In this document: positions 25,938 to 35,100 of the stretch, piece after piece
Numbering within the stretch: the first letter of the stretch is position 1
How the letters are laid out: the number at the start of each line of letters is the position of its first letter
DNA from: Sinorhizobium sp. RAC02
Lineage (GTDB): Bacteria > Pseudomonadota > Alphaproteobacteria > Rhizobiales > Rhizobiaceae
Direction of reading: 5' to 3'
NCBI RefSeq assembly: GCF_001713395.1
Contig: NZ_CP016452.1
Span: 682,001-746,000 of the forward strand
Length of the DNA stretch: 64,000 nt
Notes under the pieces: generated by a model
Databases searched by the model: none
The model's input: only the letters and a program-made list of their open reading frames with translations
Told to the model about the DNA's origin: nothing
Position numbers and translations under genes: made by a program

Positions 25938-26651
25938 ATGCAGTTGAAGCGGTTCGGCCTTTACCTTGCAGCCCCCCTATTGGGCACATCGTATGCGCTC
26001 GCAGGCTCGGTCAGTGGTATAGTCGTTGATGATCAAGGCAAGCCGGTGGCTGGCGTCCATGTTGAGGTCTTGTACCAGACCTTCAATTCGGACCAACTTA
26101 CGGGGTATGGTGAAAGCATCAAGGCAGAAACAGTGTCTGGGCCCAATGGGCTTTACACGCTTGACACCACTTATTTGCCTCGGGGCGAATATTCCGCGCA
26201 TGCCTATCAGGTGATCGTGAATGGTGACGAGGAGGTGAACGTCGATGCTGTGGGCAGCGATCCCTCTACCTTCACAGGGAGTGCCGACACGATCCGAAAC
26301 TTTTCCGTAGGAATTGTCGAAATCTCTGACGACATGCCCTACGGCAATGCTGGAATTGTCGTCGTCAACAATGCTATCAGGGACTACACGGACCTTAGTG
26401 GTACCGAGATCACGCTGGTGAACATCGAAACGGGCGCCACGTACGTTAAGACGGTGCGCTCGACCGGCGAAGGCCTTGTCGTCACCGGAATCCCTTTTGG
26501 CGCGTATCGCGCGTCCGCTCGTCTTTCAGGTCGTTCAATGCAGATCGCGCTATGGGGGCCGGGAGAAAGTGACGTCTTCGCCCTAACCGTCGAGCACAAC
26601 TTTACGATGGGCTATTCCGGGAACCAAATGCAGGTGGCTGTGAAGCCCTGA
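25938..26651 (+). CDS. Secreted protein with carboxypeptidase-regulatory-like domain
   Basis: A 237-residue exported protein. A signal peptide (MQLKRFGLYLAAPLLGTSYALA) is followed by a beta-sandwich of the carboxypeptidase-regulatory/transthyretin type (VSGIVVDDQGKPVAGVHVEV, then PNGLYTLDTTYLPRGEYS) and a second beta-rich half (TEITLVNIETGATYVKTV). No catalytic motif is seen. Probably periplasmic or surface-associated. ATG 25938 follows GTGAGAGAAAA. The genes on either side do not suggest a pathway. Confidence 0.75.
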   Translation: MQLKRFGLYLAAPLLGTSYALAGSVSGIVVDDQGKPVAGVHVEVLYQTFNSDQLTGYGESIKAETVSGPNGLYTLDTTYLPRGEYSAHAYQVIVNGDEEVNVDAVGSDPSTFTGSADTIRNFSVGIVEISDDMPYGNAGIVVVNNAIRDYTDLSGTEITLVNIETGATYVKTVRSTGEGLVVTGIPFGAYRASARLSGRSMQIALWGPGESDVFALTVEHNFTMGYSGNQMQVAVKP

Positions 26652-26764
26652 GCCCATCCTTGCGACATTGGCAAGGTTGTTCACTCATGCTTGGTATCAC
26701 GAGCCTGTCTCGACCGGTCAGTCGCGGAGCAGCGCAGCTAAAGCTTCGTTGCGGGATATCCCTC

Positions 26765-27120
26765 GTCCTCGAGCGAAGCGCTCTTCCTAGCAAGCGGGTC
26801 ATGTCGCGATATCGCCGCACTGTTCATTGAAGCGTTTCGTCATCTAGGCATCGGCGCGGGTGCCGTCTCAGGCTTCTATTCGATGCCGATGCGTCCACGT
26901 ACGGTTCCGACTCGACCCATGCCTGGGACAGGATTCTATCTTCCCGGCGTGGGATGGAACACTTTTGACCCAACCCATCGCCGGATGGCGGCGCCAATCT
27001 CATCCCGGTGGCGGTCGCCCGCAGCGATCGCCAGATCATGCCGGTCATAGGCGGTTGTATCGGCGCGTGGGGGATTTCATCGCCATGGAGGTCAAAGTTC
27101 GTGTTGCGCCTGAAGCATAG
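26765..27120 (+). pseudogene. Truncated, multiply frameshifted transglutaminase-like protein
   Basis: Conceptual translation in shifting frames gives the C-terminal two-thirds of a bacterial transglutaminase-like cysteine peptidase: GSGSCRD-type active-site segment read as ASGSCRDIAALFIEAFRHLG (about 26790-26850), AVSGFYSMPM, then in another frame YGSDSTHAWDRI (His motif), then LPGVGWNTFDPTHRRM (Asp motif), then ANLIPVAVARSDRQIMPVIG and finally GDFIAMEVKVRVAPEA ending at TAG 27118-27120. At least four frame changes are needed and the N-terminus is missing. Confidence 0.8.
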
Positions 27121-28408
27121 CGGGAGCGCTGGGGACCCGCGACAGATGCGGGCTGTTGAAGCCCAATCTGGACAGTCCGGTGCGGATTTCCGGCGATTTC
27201 ATAAAGACGTCCCAGAGCAGCCCGGTCCGAAAGTTTTCCATCATGATGACGATCGGCCCCTGGTTGATTGCAAGATAGGTCCGAGCATACCAGTTCCGGC
27301 TTTCGCAAAAAGCATCGACGAAACCGAATCGGCCCCATATGCGGTGCCTCGGTTTGGTGAGGAAAGAGCGCAGCGCGCGGAGCGACTCTTCCGGTGTGTA
27401 GGGGAAACTCGAAAGGGCCGCGCTCGGGGTAATGACGCCGATATCCTTATCGGGCGCGTGGGCCACATAGCCTCTCGGCCCGTGGCTGGACGTCAATCCC
27501 CAGCAGTCCGGCCCATAGCCCGCGTGCCCGAATGGGTTGCGTAGACAATGCTCGTAGTTGACGAGGGTATGGCGTCGGTTCTGCTGCCAGTAATCGGCGT
27601 GGCGATCCGACAGCCCGCGCGGGTCGAGGCCGCAAAAGGAATAGTGTGAAATGAACAACGGGCCTCCATAGTTCATGCCGAGCGGAAGCTCCACGCCGTG
27701 GTAGCTTCGTCCGTTGCGAAAACCAGGACCTGAGGCAAATCCGTCGTGATAGACGTCGGCGTCGATTGGGTAATCTGGAGCGCCGGCGGCAAGCACAAAG
27801 GCCAACAGACCTTCGTTCCAACCAATGATCCTGCGATTCATCGCCCATCCGTGGCGGGGGCTCCAGTGCCAGTAGAGATGGTTGCCGCCATCCCGCCTGT
27901 ACCAGCCCCACTCCGCCTCACGCCAAAGTCGGTCGATGCGACGGCGAAGATCTCGCTCCAAAGTTGTGCCGTCGTCGAAATATTGACGCGCGCAGAGGAG
28001 CCCTTGGAACAGCAACGCGCTTTCGACCACATCGCCGCCGTCGTCCTTCCGGCTGAAGGGAATGGTTTTTCCGGTTCGTCCGTCGATGAAATGCGGGAAC
28101 ATTCCGTGATAGCGCGGCGTCTGTTCCAGGCACGAGAGCATCCTGTCGAGCCGGTTGACGGCGTCACAACGCGAGACCCACCCACGTGCGACGCCTACAA
28201 CGATTGCCATAATGCCGAAGCCCGAACCGCCGATGGCGACGAGGTCATTGGCGGGGTCGCCAGTCGTCTTCTGTCGGTCACGCGCCAGCCCGCTTGTCGG
28301 ATGCGCGCCCTCCCAGAAGTAGCGGAATGTCTGCTTCTGGACCACATCAAGGCATTCGTCATCGGATCGGGATAACCGCCATGGGCGATGATCTGTTGGT
28401 GGGGTCAT
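27092..28408 (-). CDS. Glucoamylase-domain (PF10091 type) protein
   Basis: A 438-residue protein from ATG 28408 (MTPPTDHRPWRLSRSDDE). It has the (alpha/alpha) toroid of the glycoamylase family: TFRYFWEGAHPTSGLARDR at the start, then SGFGIMAIVVGVARGW, DDGGDVVESALLFQGLL, WHWSPRHGWAMNRRIIGWNEG, YGGPLFISHYSF and CWGLTSSHGPRGYVAHAP. Related domains occur inside cyclic beta-1,2-glucan synthases, one of which lies 4 kb away on the other strand. No signal peptide is obvious. Substrate presumably a beta-glucan (inference). The ribosome site is weak; longer in-frame starts exist upstream. Confidence 0.85.
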   Translation of the reverse strand: MTPPTDHRPWRLSRSDDECLDVVQKQTFRYFWEGAHPTSGLARDRQKTTGDPANDLVAIGGSGFGIMAIVVGVARGWVSRCDAVNRLDRMLSCLEQTPRYHGMFPHFIDGRTGKTIPFSRKDDGGDVVESALLFQGLLCARQYFDDGTTLERDLRRRIDRLWREAEWGWYRRDGGNHLYWHWSPRHGWAMNRRIIGWNEGLLAFVLAAGAPDYPIDADVYHDGFASGPGFRNGRSYHGVELPLGMNYGGPLFISHYSFCGLDPRGLSDRHADYWQQNRRHTLVNYEHCLRNPFGHAGYGPDCWGLTSSHGPRGYVAHAPDKDIGVITPSAALSSFPYTPEESLRALRSFLTKPRHRIWGRFGFVDAFCESRNWYARTYLAINQGPIVIMMENFRTGLLWDVFMKSPEIRTGLSRLGFNSPHLSRVPSAPAMLQAQHEL

Positions 28409-28931
28409 GGAAGAACAATAGGCCAAGCCATTACGATCAACCAGATAGCTCGATGAAACAGGTGTGGAAGATGTCATCGTTCGGACGGCAGGTTGCCGGT
28501 GAGCGGGCCAGGTGTGCCGGCAGGCTGGCGACCGTGTGGGCGTAGGCTCCACACCCTCGGCAGATGTTCGGCCCCGAGGCATTTTCCGGTGCCTGGTATG
28601 TCTGCTGGCTGTTGGTGCTCTAGGCGACGTGGGCGTCGCCGGCCGACGAGGCTAATTGTAGGTGGCTGCGCCGATGATCGCATCTGTTATGAACGCGGTG
28701 CCCGAGTTGCATGCCATCATGCCAATTTTCGGTGCCAAGGCAGAACCAAATTGCCTCACATGTCCGCTTGCATTGTGGGTACCTCATCAAGGGCACCCAC
28801 AATGCAGACACCTAGAGTCATTTTGCCTTTTGCTAATCCAGTGATCCGCTTGTCACGCCGAAATGCGTAGATCTTGACTTGATCCCCCGCCTGACGGACA
28901 AAGAAGTTTAAAGCATAAAGGGGCTAAGCTT
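28409..28931. other. Gap with a 12-bp inverted repeat upstream of the syrB-like gene
   Basis: About 520 bases with no supported gene. TGCATTGTGGGT (28769-28780) and ACCCACAATGCA (28795-28806) form a perfect inverted repeat with a 14-base loop, about 125 bases before the syrB-like start. There is no T run, so an operator or structured leader is as likely as a terminator. Confidence 0.5.
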
Positions 28932-29342
28932 ATGGCTGAAGAAGACAAGACGATCGAAATAGGTGAAGCAGCATCGGCCGAAGTGACCGCGCCGGCGCTG
29001 AAGAAAGAGCGCGCCCCTCGGCGTGCGAAAATCGCCCCTGAGGCGAAGAGCGCTCCGCTAGACATTGCACCCATCGTAAACCAACGCAAGAAGCGCGTCG
29101 CAAATGTTGATCTCGATGCCAAAGTTGCAGTGATCGCAAAGAAGCCCATTAAAGCGAGGGCCAAAAAGGCTCCTGCGGCCGTTAAGTCTACGAAGGCTTT
29201 AGCGACCGGACCTGCGCCTGTTCTGGACGACATGGCCGAGCTCCTACAGTTGGAAGAAGAGAACAAGCGTCTTCGGAAAACCCTTGCCGAAAAACTACGC
29301 GAAGAGAATGCAAATCTGCGCAAACGGCTCGGTCTGAACTGA
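28932..29342 (+). CDS. SyrB-like regulatory protein
   Basis: A 136-residue basic protein with the SyrB layout: an acidic start (MAEEDKTIEIGEAAS), a long Ala/Lys/Arg-rich linker (ERAPRRAKIAPEAKS, KKPIKARAKKAPAAVKS), and a C-terminal coiled-coil LDDMAELLQLEEENKRLRKT followed by EKLREENANLRKRLGLN. In Sinorhizobium meliloti SyrB represses syrM and affects symbiotic exopolysaccharide control; rhizobia have many paralogues, often near mobile DNA. Ribosome site AAGGGGC. A strong hairpin follows. Confidence 0.85.
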   Translation: MAEEDKTIEIGEAASAEVTAPALKKERAPRRAKIAPEAKSAPLDIAPIVNQRKKRVANVDLDAKVAVIAKKPIKARAKKAPAAVKSTKALATGPAPVLDDMAELLQLEEENKRLRKTLAEKLREENANLRKRLGLN

Positions 29343-29353
29343 TGTGAAGGCGT

Positions 29354-29383
29354 ATCTGCAGCCGAACCAGTTCGGCTGCAGAT
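29354..29383 (+). terminator. Strong hairpin after the syrB-like gene
   Basis: Perfect 13-bp inverted repeat ATCTGCAGCCGAA / TTCGGCTGCAGAT with a four-base loop (29354-29366 and 29371-29383), 12 bases after the stop codon. No T run follows, so it may terminate weakly or protect the 3' end. Confidence 0.55.
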
Positions 29384-29470
29384 GCTGCAACACGCCATGC
29401 CCCTCCGATTTAGAGCGAACCAGAGGTGGAATACGCGACTCTTGCTGCGGACACTGAAGGTTGAAGCGCA

Positions 29471-30058
29471 ATGAAGTCACCTTGGAAAATGATTGGTGAA
29501 CTGATCTTCCGTCACCGGCCGACGGGGGAACCGCGAGATTTGGCCAATGAGCAGCCTGCGCGCCAGGTGGATGTCGCTGATGACGGGAAGACACCGTTGT
29601 CGCCACCATCGTTGATTCGGCCTTTCCTTGAACCTCGGACCGAAGATGTTGAGCCGGTTGGCCAAAGGGCTTTTGAGGCTGTCGAACGCGACGACATCAT
29701 CCCCCTCCCGAATCCGGTCGCTGTCGATCAGGTAGCAACGCGGCCGACGAAAAAATCCAGTAGCGGCGCTTCTCGAAAGACCAAAAAAGCCAAGACGGCA
29801 GAGATCATTAATATACAACCGGCTACGCGAGCCAGGCGAGGCGGAAGGCGAGTCGCAACCGAATCGATGAAGCAAACGGTCCATGCTGTGAGTAATGTTG
29901 AGACGCCGACCAGATCTATGGGAGACACCATCCATATCGAAGTTGCCGAAATTGATGTCCAGATTCGGGTTTTGACGCGCCACTTGGCGGAGAAACTGAA
30001 GCAGCAGAACGCTCAGCTTCGAAAGATGTTGGAGCGATTTGGCGGTTCAAGCACTTAA
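29471..30058 (+). CDS. SyrB-related protein with shared C-terminal coiled coil
   Basis: A 195-residue protein from ATG 29471 (GAAGG upstream). The N-terminal half has no recognised domain. A basic linker (TKKSSSGASRKTKKAKT, RARRGGRRVATES) leads to a C-terminal segment EIDVQIRVLTRHLAEKLKQQ followed by NAQLRKMLERFGG, which parallels the end of the SyrB-like protein immediately upstream (LAEKL..EN..LRK.L). The two are probably distant relatives able to interact through this coiled coil (inference). Confidence 0.7.
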   Translation: MKSPWKMIGELIFRHRPTGEPRDLANEQPARQVDVADDGKTPLSPPSLIRPFLEPRTEDVEPVGQRAFEAVERDDIIPLPNPVAVDQVATRPTKKSSSGASRKTKKAKTAEIINIQPATRARRGGRRVATESMKQTVHAVSNVETPTRSMGDTIHIEVAEIDVQIRVLTRHLAEKLKQQNAQLRKMLERFGGSST

Positions 30059-30350
30059 GGCCAAGGGTGCTCTGCGGTCAGGAACACGCAGATAAAAAGG
30101 GTGCTTTCGATTTTCGCTCGAGCGTGGCCAGGCAAGCGAGCGGATGACCGCCTACGGAAACCGTATACGCATAGGTTTCAAATGTTCGTTGCTTTGCGCT
30201 GACCAGCTGCTGGCCCGGAAGCCGAAAAGGTCCGTTCGCGGCGGTAGGAGAATGGCAACCCTCCGTCAGTTTCAGTGGGAAGAACCGAAAGTCTCGTCAG
30301 GAACCTAATCGACGCACATAGAGTTGTTGCTTGAACCGAAGGAGGTCACG

Positions 30351-30491
30351 ATGGCTGAGAAAAAAGGTGTGATTGTCGCGGGGAAGGATGCACGCAAGCG
30401 GCTATCTGGCGAGATCAAGCCGAAGGATGCTAAGGACCCCGGCGACACGAAGTCACCAACAAAGACAGCGAAGTTACCGGCCGCGAACTGA
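30351..30491 (+). CDS. Small basic hypothetical protein
   Basis: A 46-residue frame from ATG 30351 with a near-ideal AAGGAGG site six bases upstream. The product (starts MAEKKGVIVAGKDARKR) is very Lys-rich, without hydrophobic segments, and likely disordered. It lacks Cys and aromatic residues altogether. The composition resembles the linker of the SyrB-like proteins just upstream, which may be coincidence. Confidence 0.6.
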   Translation: MAEKKGVIVAGKDARKRLSGEIKPKDAKDPGDTKSPTKTAKLPAAN

Positions 30492-31776
30492 ATCGGTAGG
30501 GCGTGTATGCAAGGTGTGCCGCTTGCTACGGGTTGATGGGTTGCAGATTGCCAGAAGCACAGCGGCGAGGGCAGCCCGATAGATGGTGTCGGGTGGCATC
30601 GGCACGGCGTATGTTTACGTGCGAGGATGGGATGGGTTGGTTCTGGCCATTCCTTAGATCCGTTGGGCATAGTCTTCCATGACGTGTCCGCCTTTTCGTG
30701 GCAGTTCCTGGCGGCAATACAAACAAGGCGCGGCCACCGCGATCACCATCATGACCAGAGCGATTTCGCGCGGGTTCGACTCCCGGGTCGGTTGCCAAAG
30801 GCGCTCTTTCCAAACGCGGAGCTGAACCGTTACGATGCTTGCAGTGCAAAATGCGACATTTAGCCGTCGTACATCCGTATCGGACTGCCCTCGCGTGCTG
30901 GACTAGGCGTGGGGCATGGTTGCTCGTAGTACTTTTGCTTTCACGTCATAGGGAGTCTTGCTCCGAACTCCGTTGCGTCGCCCTCATTGTCCCAAACGTC
31001 AATGCCCGAATTCTGGTCACGAGGTAGCGACGATCGGGAGCGTGGATACTAAGCAGGGTCGATCGTCGCGGATTTGATGAGCCGTACTAAATTGCGCGCT
31101 TTTTCGTTCTCTGGGCCGGTGCCTCCGCGAGATTTTCGCTTTGGTAGTTTGCGTCACGGAGAACCTGGCGAAGAATCGTCCTTGGGAATCCGGCACCATT
31201 ATCTGGTCCCTTAAGTATCAGGATCACCATATCCATGCTGGTGACGGCGAGGGTCGACGATTGGGTCAAAGCGGAGGCCGAAGCCACACTTCGCAGGTCG
31301 AACTGGGTGATCCAATTCAATGGCGCGCCGTCTATGCCGGAGATATGGCCGATCATCGAGGCAGCCGTGCCGCGACGACCAGCTTTACAGCGCGTCCGCA
31401 AAGCCAAATCCCGAGCGCATAACGCTTACTGGAGCGTTTTTAGCCGTGACCGGGGTGGAGATGATGCCTTATGAAAAGTAAATGAAATTGCGAATTTAAA
31501 TCGATAAATCTCGAATAATTTCCTCCGCGATAAATAAAAAATCGGAACCCTTGGTTTCGTGCTATGATGAACTTAATTGTAAATCGCGCAAGTTTACGCG
31601 CGTCCAATTCTAATTGACATTATTGTTGGCAGTTAAATCTTAGAGTGAGGCCAGGATATCGAGATGGCGGCTATCATTCTTTCGATTTTATTTATGCGTA
31701 TCGGTTTTCATAGCGCTGGATGGGTGTTTCTTCGTGTTGAAGGGGCAGGCCTACGGTGTATTTTCAGGAGTTTTCC
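30492..31776. other. Long gene-poor interval with AT-rich end
   Basis: Almost 1.3 kb without a convincing gene. A leftward frame at 31087-31407 (FDLRSVASASALTQ, TSMDMVILILKG) looks like part of a receiver-type protein but begins and ends without the expected motifs, so it may be a relic. 31440-31650 is markedly AT-rich (stretches such as AATTTAAATCGATAAA), unlike the GC-rich surroundings, and leads to the DUF1488 gene. Confidence 0.4.
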
Positions 31777-32028
31777 ATGAGCTTGAGTTTTCCGAACCAG
31801 AGCCGAAGCTATGAGGAGGCGGGCAAGCGCATCCGCTTCATCGGCCATGACGGCATGTTCGAAATTCCCTTCTTCGCGGGGGCGGATCTTTTTCCGGCTG
31901 CAACGTCTGAAGCCGCTTACCTGAACGCCTTCGATGCCGCCCGGGTTGCCATCTACAAGGCTGCGCGCCGGGCTTATTCCGGCGCCCGTCGAACAACCTA
32001 CGTCCTGACGCGTGCGGACTTCGGCTGA
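31777..32028 (+). CDS. DUF1488 family protein
   Basis: An 83-residue protein with the DUF1488 pattern: MSLSFPNQSRSYEEAGKRIR then FIGHDGMFEIPFF and a C-terminal helix with the basic YKAARRAYSGARRTTYVLT. Function unknown; common in rhizobia. ATG 31777 follows CAGGAG at seven bases; an in-frame codon at 31756 is unlikely to be used. It lies 170 bases before the cyclic glucan synthase gene, same strand. Confidence 0.85.
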   Translation: MSLSFPNQSRSYEEAGKRIRFIGHDGMFEIPFFAGADLFPAATSEAAYLNAFDAARVAIYKAARRAYSGARRTTYVLTRADFG

Positions 32029-32196
32029 CGCTCGGACGTAGGGCGCGCTTTGGCGCTCGTTCCCTGCCGCCAGTGTCGATGAATATGTAGCGGAACTGCC
32101 GGGTCATACCGGTTGTTATCCCAGATCGATTTGTCAAAACCGACCGTCGGGCTATGCCCGGCCGGCTGTTCGGCCGTATCCGGGCGAGGAATGATA

Positions 32197-35100
32197 ATGG
32201 CCAGAGGCCAAGAGCACGACATCGAAGATAGCGGCCACTCGGAAACCCTCGTCCTGCCGGAAAAGCTCGTCGCCGAGCGGTCCCCCACTCCCGATACGGG
32301 CGCCAAACCCATTCGTAAAGAGCTGCCCGCTCACCGCGAAAAAGGCGAGGTCGCCAAGCGTACTTCCGGTTTCCGCTTTCACCGGACGTCGAGATCGCCG
32401 TGGAACGACCCGATACCGGTGCGCGAAGAACTCTTCGGCATCGAACGGCTCGAACAGCACGCCGCGACACTCGCGCTTGCGCAACCGGTGACGCGGTGGC
32501 CGCCCTCCGTCCAATCCTTGCACAAACGATTGAAGAACAATGCGGCTGTCCTGCTCGCCGCCTACCGCGCCAGTGCGTTCGAGGTCGAGAACGAGCGCGG
32601 CGTCGTGCCGGCAGCGGAATGGTTGCTCGACAACTACCATCTTATCGAACAGCAGATCCGCGAGATCCATGATGATCTGCCACCCAACTACTACAGGCAA
32701 CTGCCCAAGCTCGCCGAGGGTCCCTTCGCCGGCTATCCGCGGGTGTTCGGCATCGCCTGGGCCTTCGTCGCACACACCGACAGCCATTTCGACCCGGAGA
32801 CGCTTGTCCGGTTCATCTGCGCTTATCAGAAGATCCAGCCGCTGACGATCGGGGAACTGTGGGCGGTGGCGATTACCTTGCGCATCGTGCTCGTGGAAAA
32901 CCTGCGACGACTGGCCGACCAGATCACTGCCGGGCGCAGGATGCGTGCTGAGGCCGACGCTTTGGCCGACCGGCTGCTTGCGGAAGACGCCGGTCGTGAT
33001 GTGCTTCAGAAGATGTCGGACGATCCTTTGCCTGAATTGTTGGCGGCTCAGCTTGCCAAACGCCTACGGGACCAGGATCCCAGCACGACGCCGGCCCATG
33101 GCTGGCTGGAGATGCGGCTCGCCCGGCAGGGAACGTCGGTCGATGCCGTCGTGCGCCATGCCCAGCAACGCCAGGGCGCTTCCAACGTCACGATCCGCAA
33201 CATCATTACCAGCATGCGGCTGATCTCAGATGTTGATTGGGCCGACCTGTTTGAAAGCGTCAGCCTCGTCGATACGCGGCTGACGACAGACGGCAGCTTC
33301 GCCCACATGGATTTCGCCACACGCAATCTCTATCGCAGCGCCATCGAGGACCTCGCGCGCGGCTCGGACATGTCGGAGCTTGAGATTGCCGGCCACGCGC
33401 TGGAGGCCGCGCGCAAAGCACCGGTCGAGGGCATCGCCGCGACGGAAGCCGAACGCATGGCCGATCCGGGCTATCACCTGATCGCGGAAGGGCGGCCTGC
33501 CCTCGAGCGTGTCGTCGGGTTCCGTCAGCCCCGGCGCCTGATGTTCGGACGCCTGGTCGCCCGGGTGGGTATTGCCGCCTATGTCGGGGCGATCGGCCTC
33601 GTGACAGTGCTCCTTCTCGCGCTCGCCCTTATGCTGCTGTCGAGCTTCGGACTTTTCCCACTCGCCATGGTTTCCTTCGCCTTATTGGCTTTGCTGCCGG
33701 CAACCGACATCGCCACTGCGCTCGTCAATCGCTGCGTGAGCTGGAGCCACGGTGCCGTCGGCCTGCCGGGCATGGAGTTGTCGCAAGGGGTTCCGCAGGT
33801 GTCGCGCACGCTTGTCGTTGTGCCCACGCTGTTGAGCAGTCGCGCTGACCTGCTGGAGCAGATCGAACGGCTGGAGGTCCATCATCTGTCCGGTGCTGGC
33901 GGCGATCTGAGCTTCGCGTTGCTGACCGACGGCAAGGATGCGTCACAGGAGATCGTCGAAGGCGACGCCGCACTTCTCGATCTCGCCGTCGCGGCCATGG
34001 CCGACTTGAACGTTCGCCATGGCCCCGGCCCGGCCGGTGATCGTTTTCTGCTACTGCACCGAAGGCGCCGCTTCAACGCCAGCGAAGGTGTCTGGATGGG
34101 GTGGGAACGCAAGCGTGGCAAGCTGCACGAACTCAACCGCCTGCTGCGTGGCGCCACCGACACCAGCTTCATGATGCTTGCGGGAAAACCGCCGACCGTT
34201 CCGCCGGAGGTACGGTACGTCATCACCCTTGATGCCGACACGAAGCTGCCGCGCGATACGGCCCTGCGGCTGATCGGCAAGATGGCGCATCCGCTCAACA
34301 GGCCGCGCTTCGACATCGGGCAACAGCGCATCGTCGACGGCTACGCTATCATCCAGCCGCGCGTCACCCCGTCGCTTCCCGTCGGGCGTGAAGGCTCGCT
34401 CTACCAGCGGGTTTTTTCGGCCCCCGGCGGCATGGATCCCTATGCTGCAGCCGTTTCTGATGTCTATCAGGACCTCTTCGGTGAAGGCTCCTACACCGGC
34501 AAGGGCATCTATGACGTCGATGCGTTCGAGGCCGCCCTTGCCGGGCGCATCCCGGACAATACCCTGCTCAGTCACGATCTTTTCGAAGGCACGTTCGCGC
34601 GGGCGGGGCTCGCCTCGGATGTCGAGGTGGTCGATGATTTCCCCTCGCGCTACGACGTGGCGGCCCGGCGCCAGCATCGCTGGACGCGCGGCGACTGGCA
34701 GTTGCTGCCCTGGATTTTTGGAAAATGGACGCTTCCTGCGCTCGGCCGTGGAAAAATGCTGGACAATCTGCGCCGCACCCTGATCGCGCCGTCGACGTTT
34801 CTGGCCCTCGTCGCCTGCTGCGCGATGCCGCTGCAGGCGGGAATAGTGGGTGCGTTGATGCTCGCCTCCAGCATCGCCATTCCCGCTTTCCTGCCAGTGC
34901 TGTTCGCCATTCTGCCGCGGCGCAGCGGCCTGCAACTGAACAGCCATGCGATCAGGCTGGCTACCGACATCAAGCTGGCTGCCATGCAGACCGCGCTTGG
35001 CCTTGCCTTCCTGCCCGATCAGGCATGGCGCAACAGCGATGCCATCGTTCGAACCTTCTACCGGATGCTGGTAACACGTCGGAAACTTCTGGAATGGACG

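Noticed and set aside
30755..30800. tRNA-like T-arm (GGGTTCGACTCCCGGG)
   Set aside because: The arm is present, but no matching acceptor stem, anticodon arm or D-arm can be folded around it. It could be a fragment of a tRNA-derived attachment site, but there is no second copy here.
31087..31407. Leftward frame resembling a receiver-type regulator
   Set aside because: It lacks the acidic pocket, phospho-Asp and Lys motifs and a plausible start. Kept only as a possible relic inside the gap entry.
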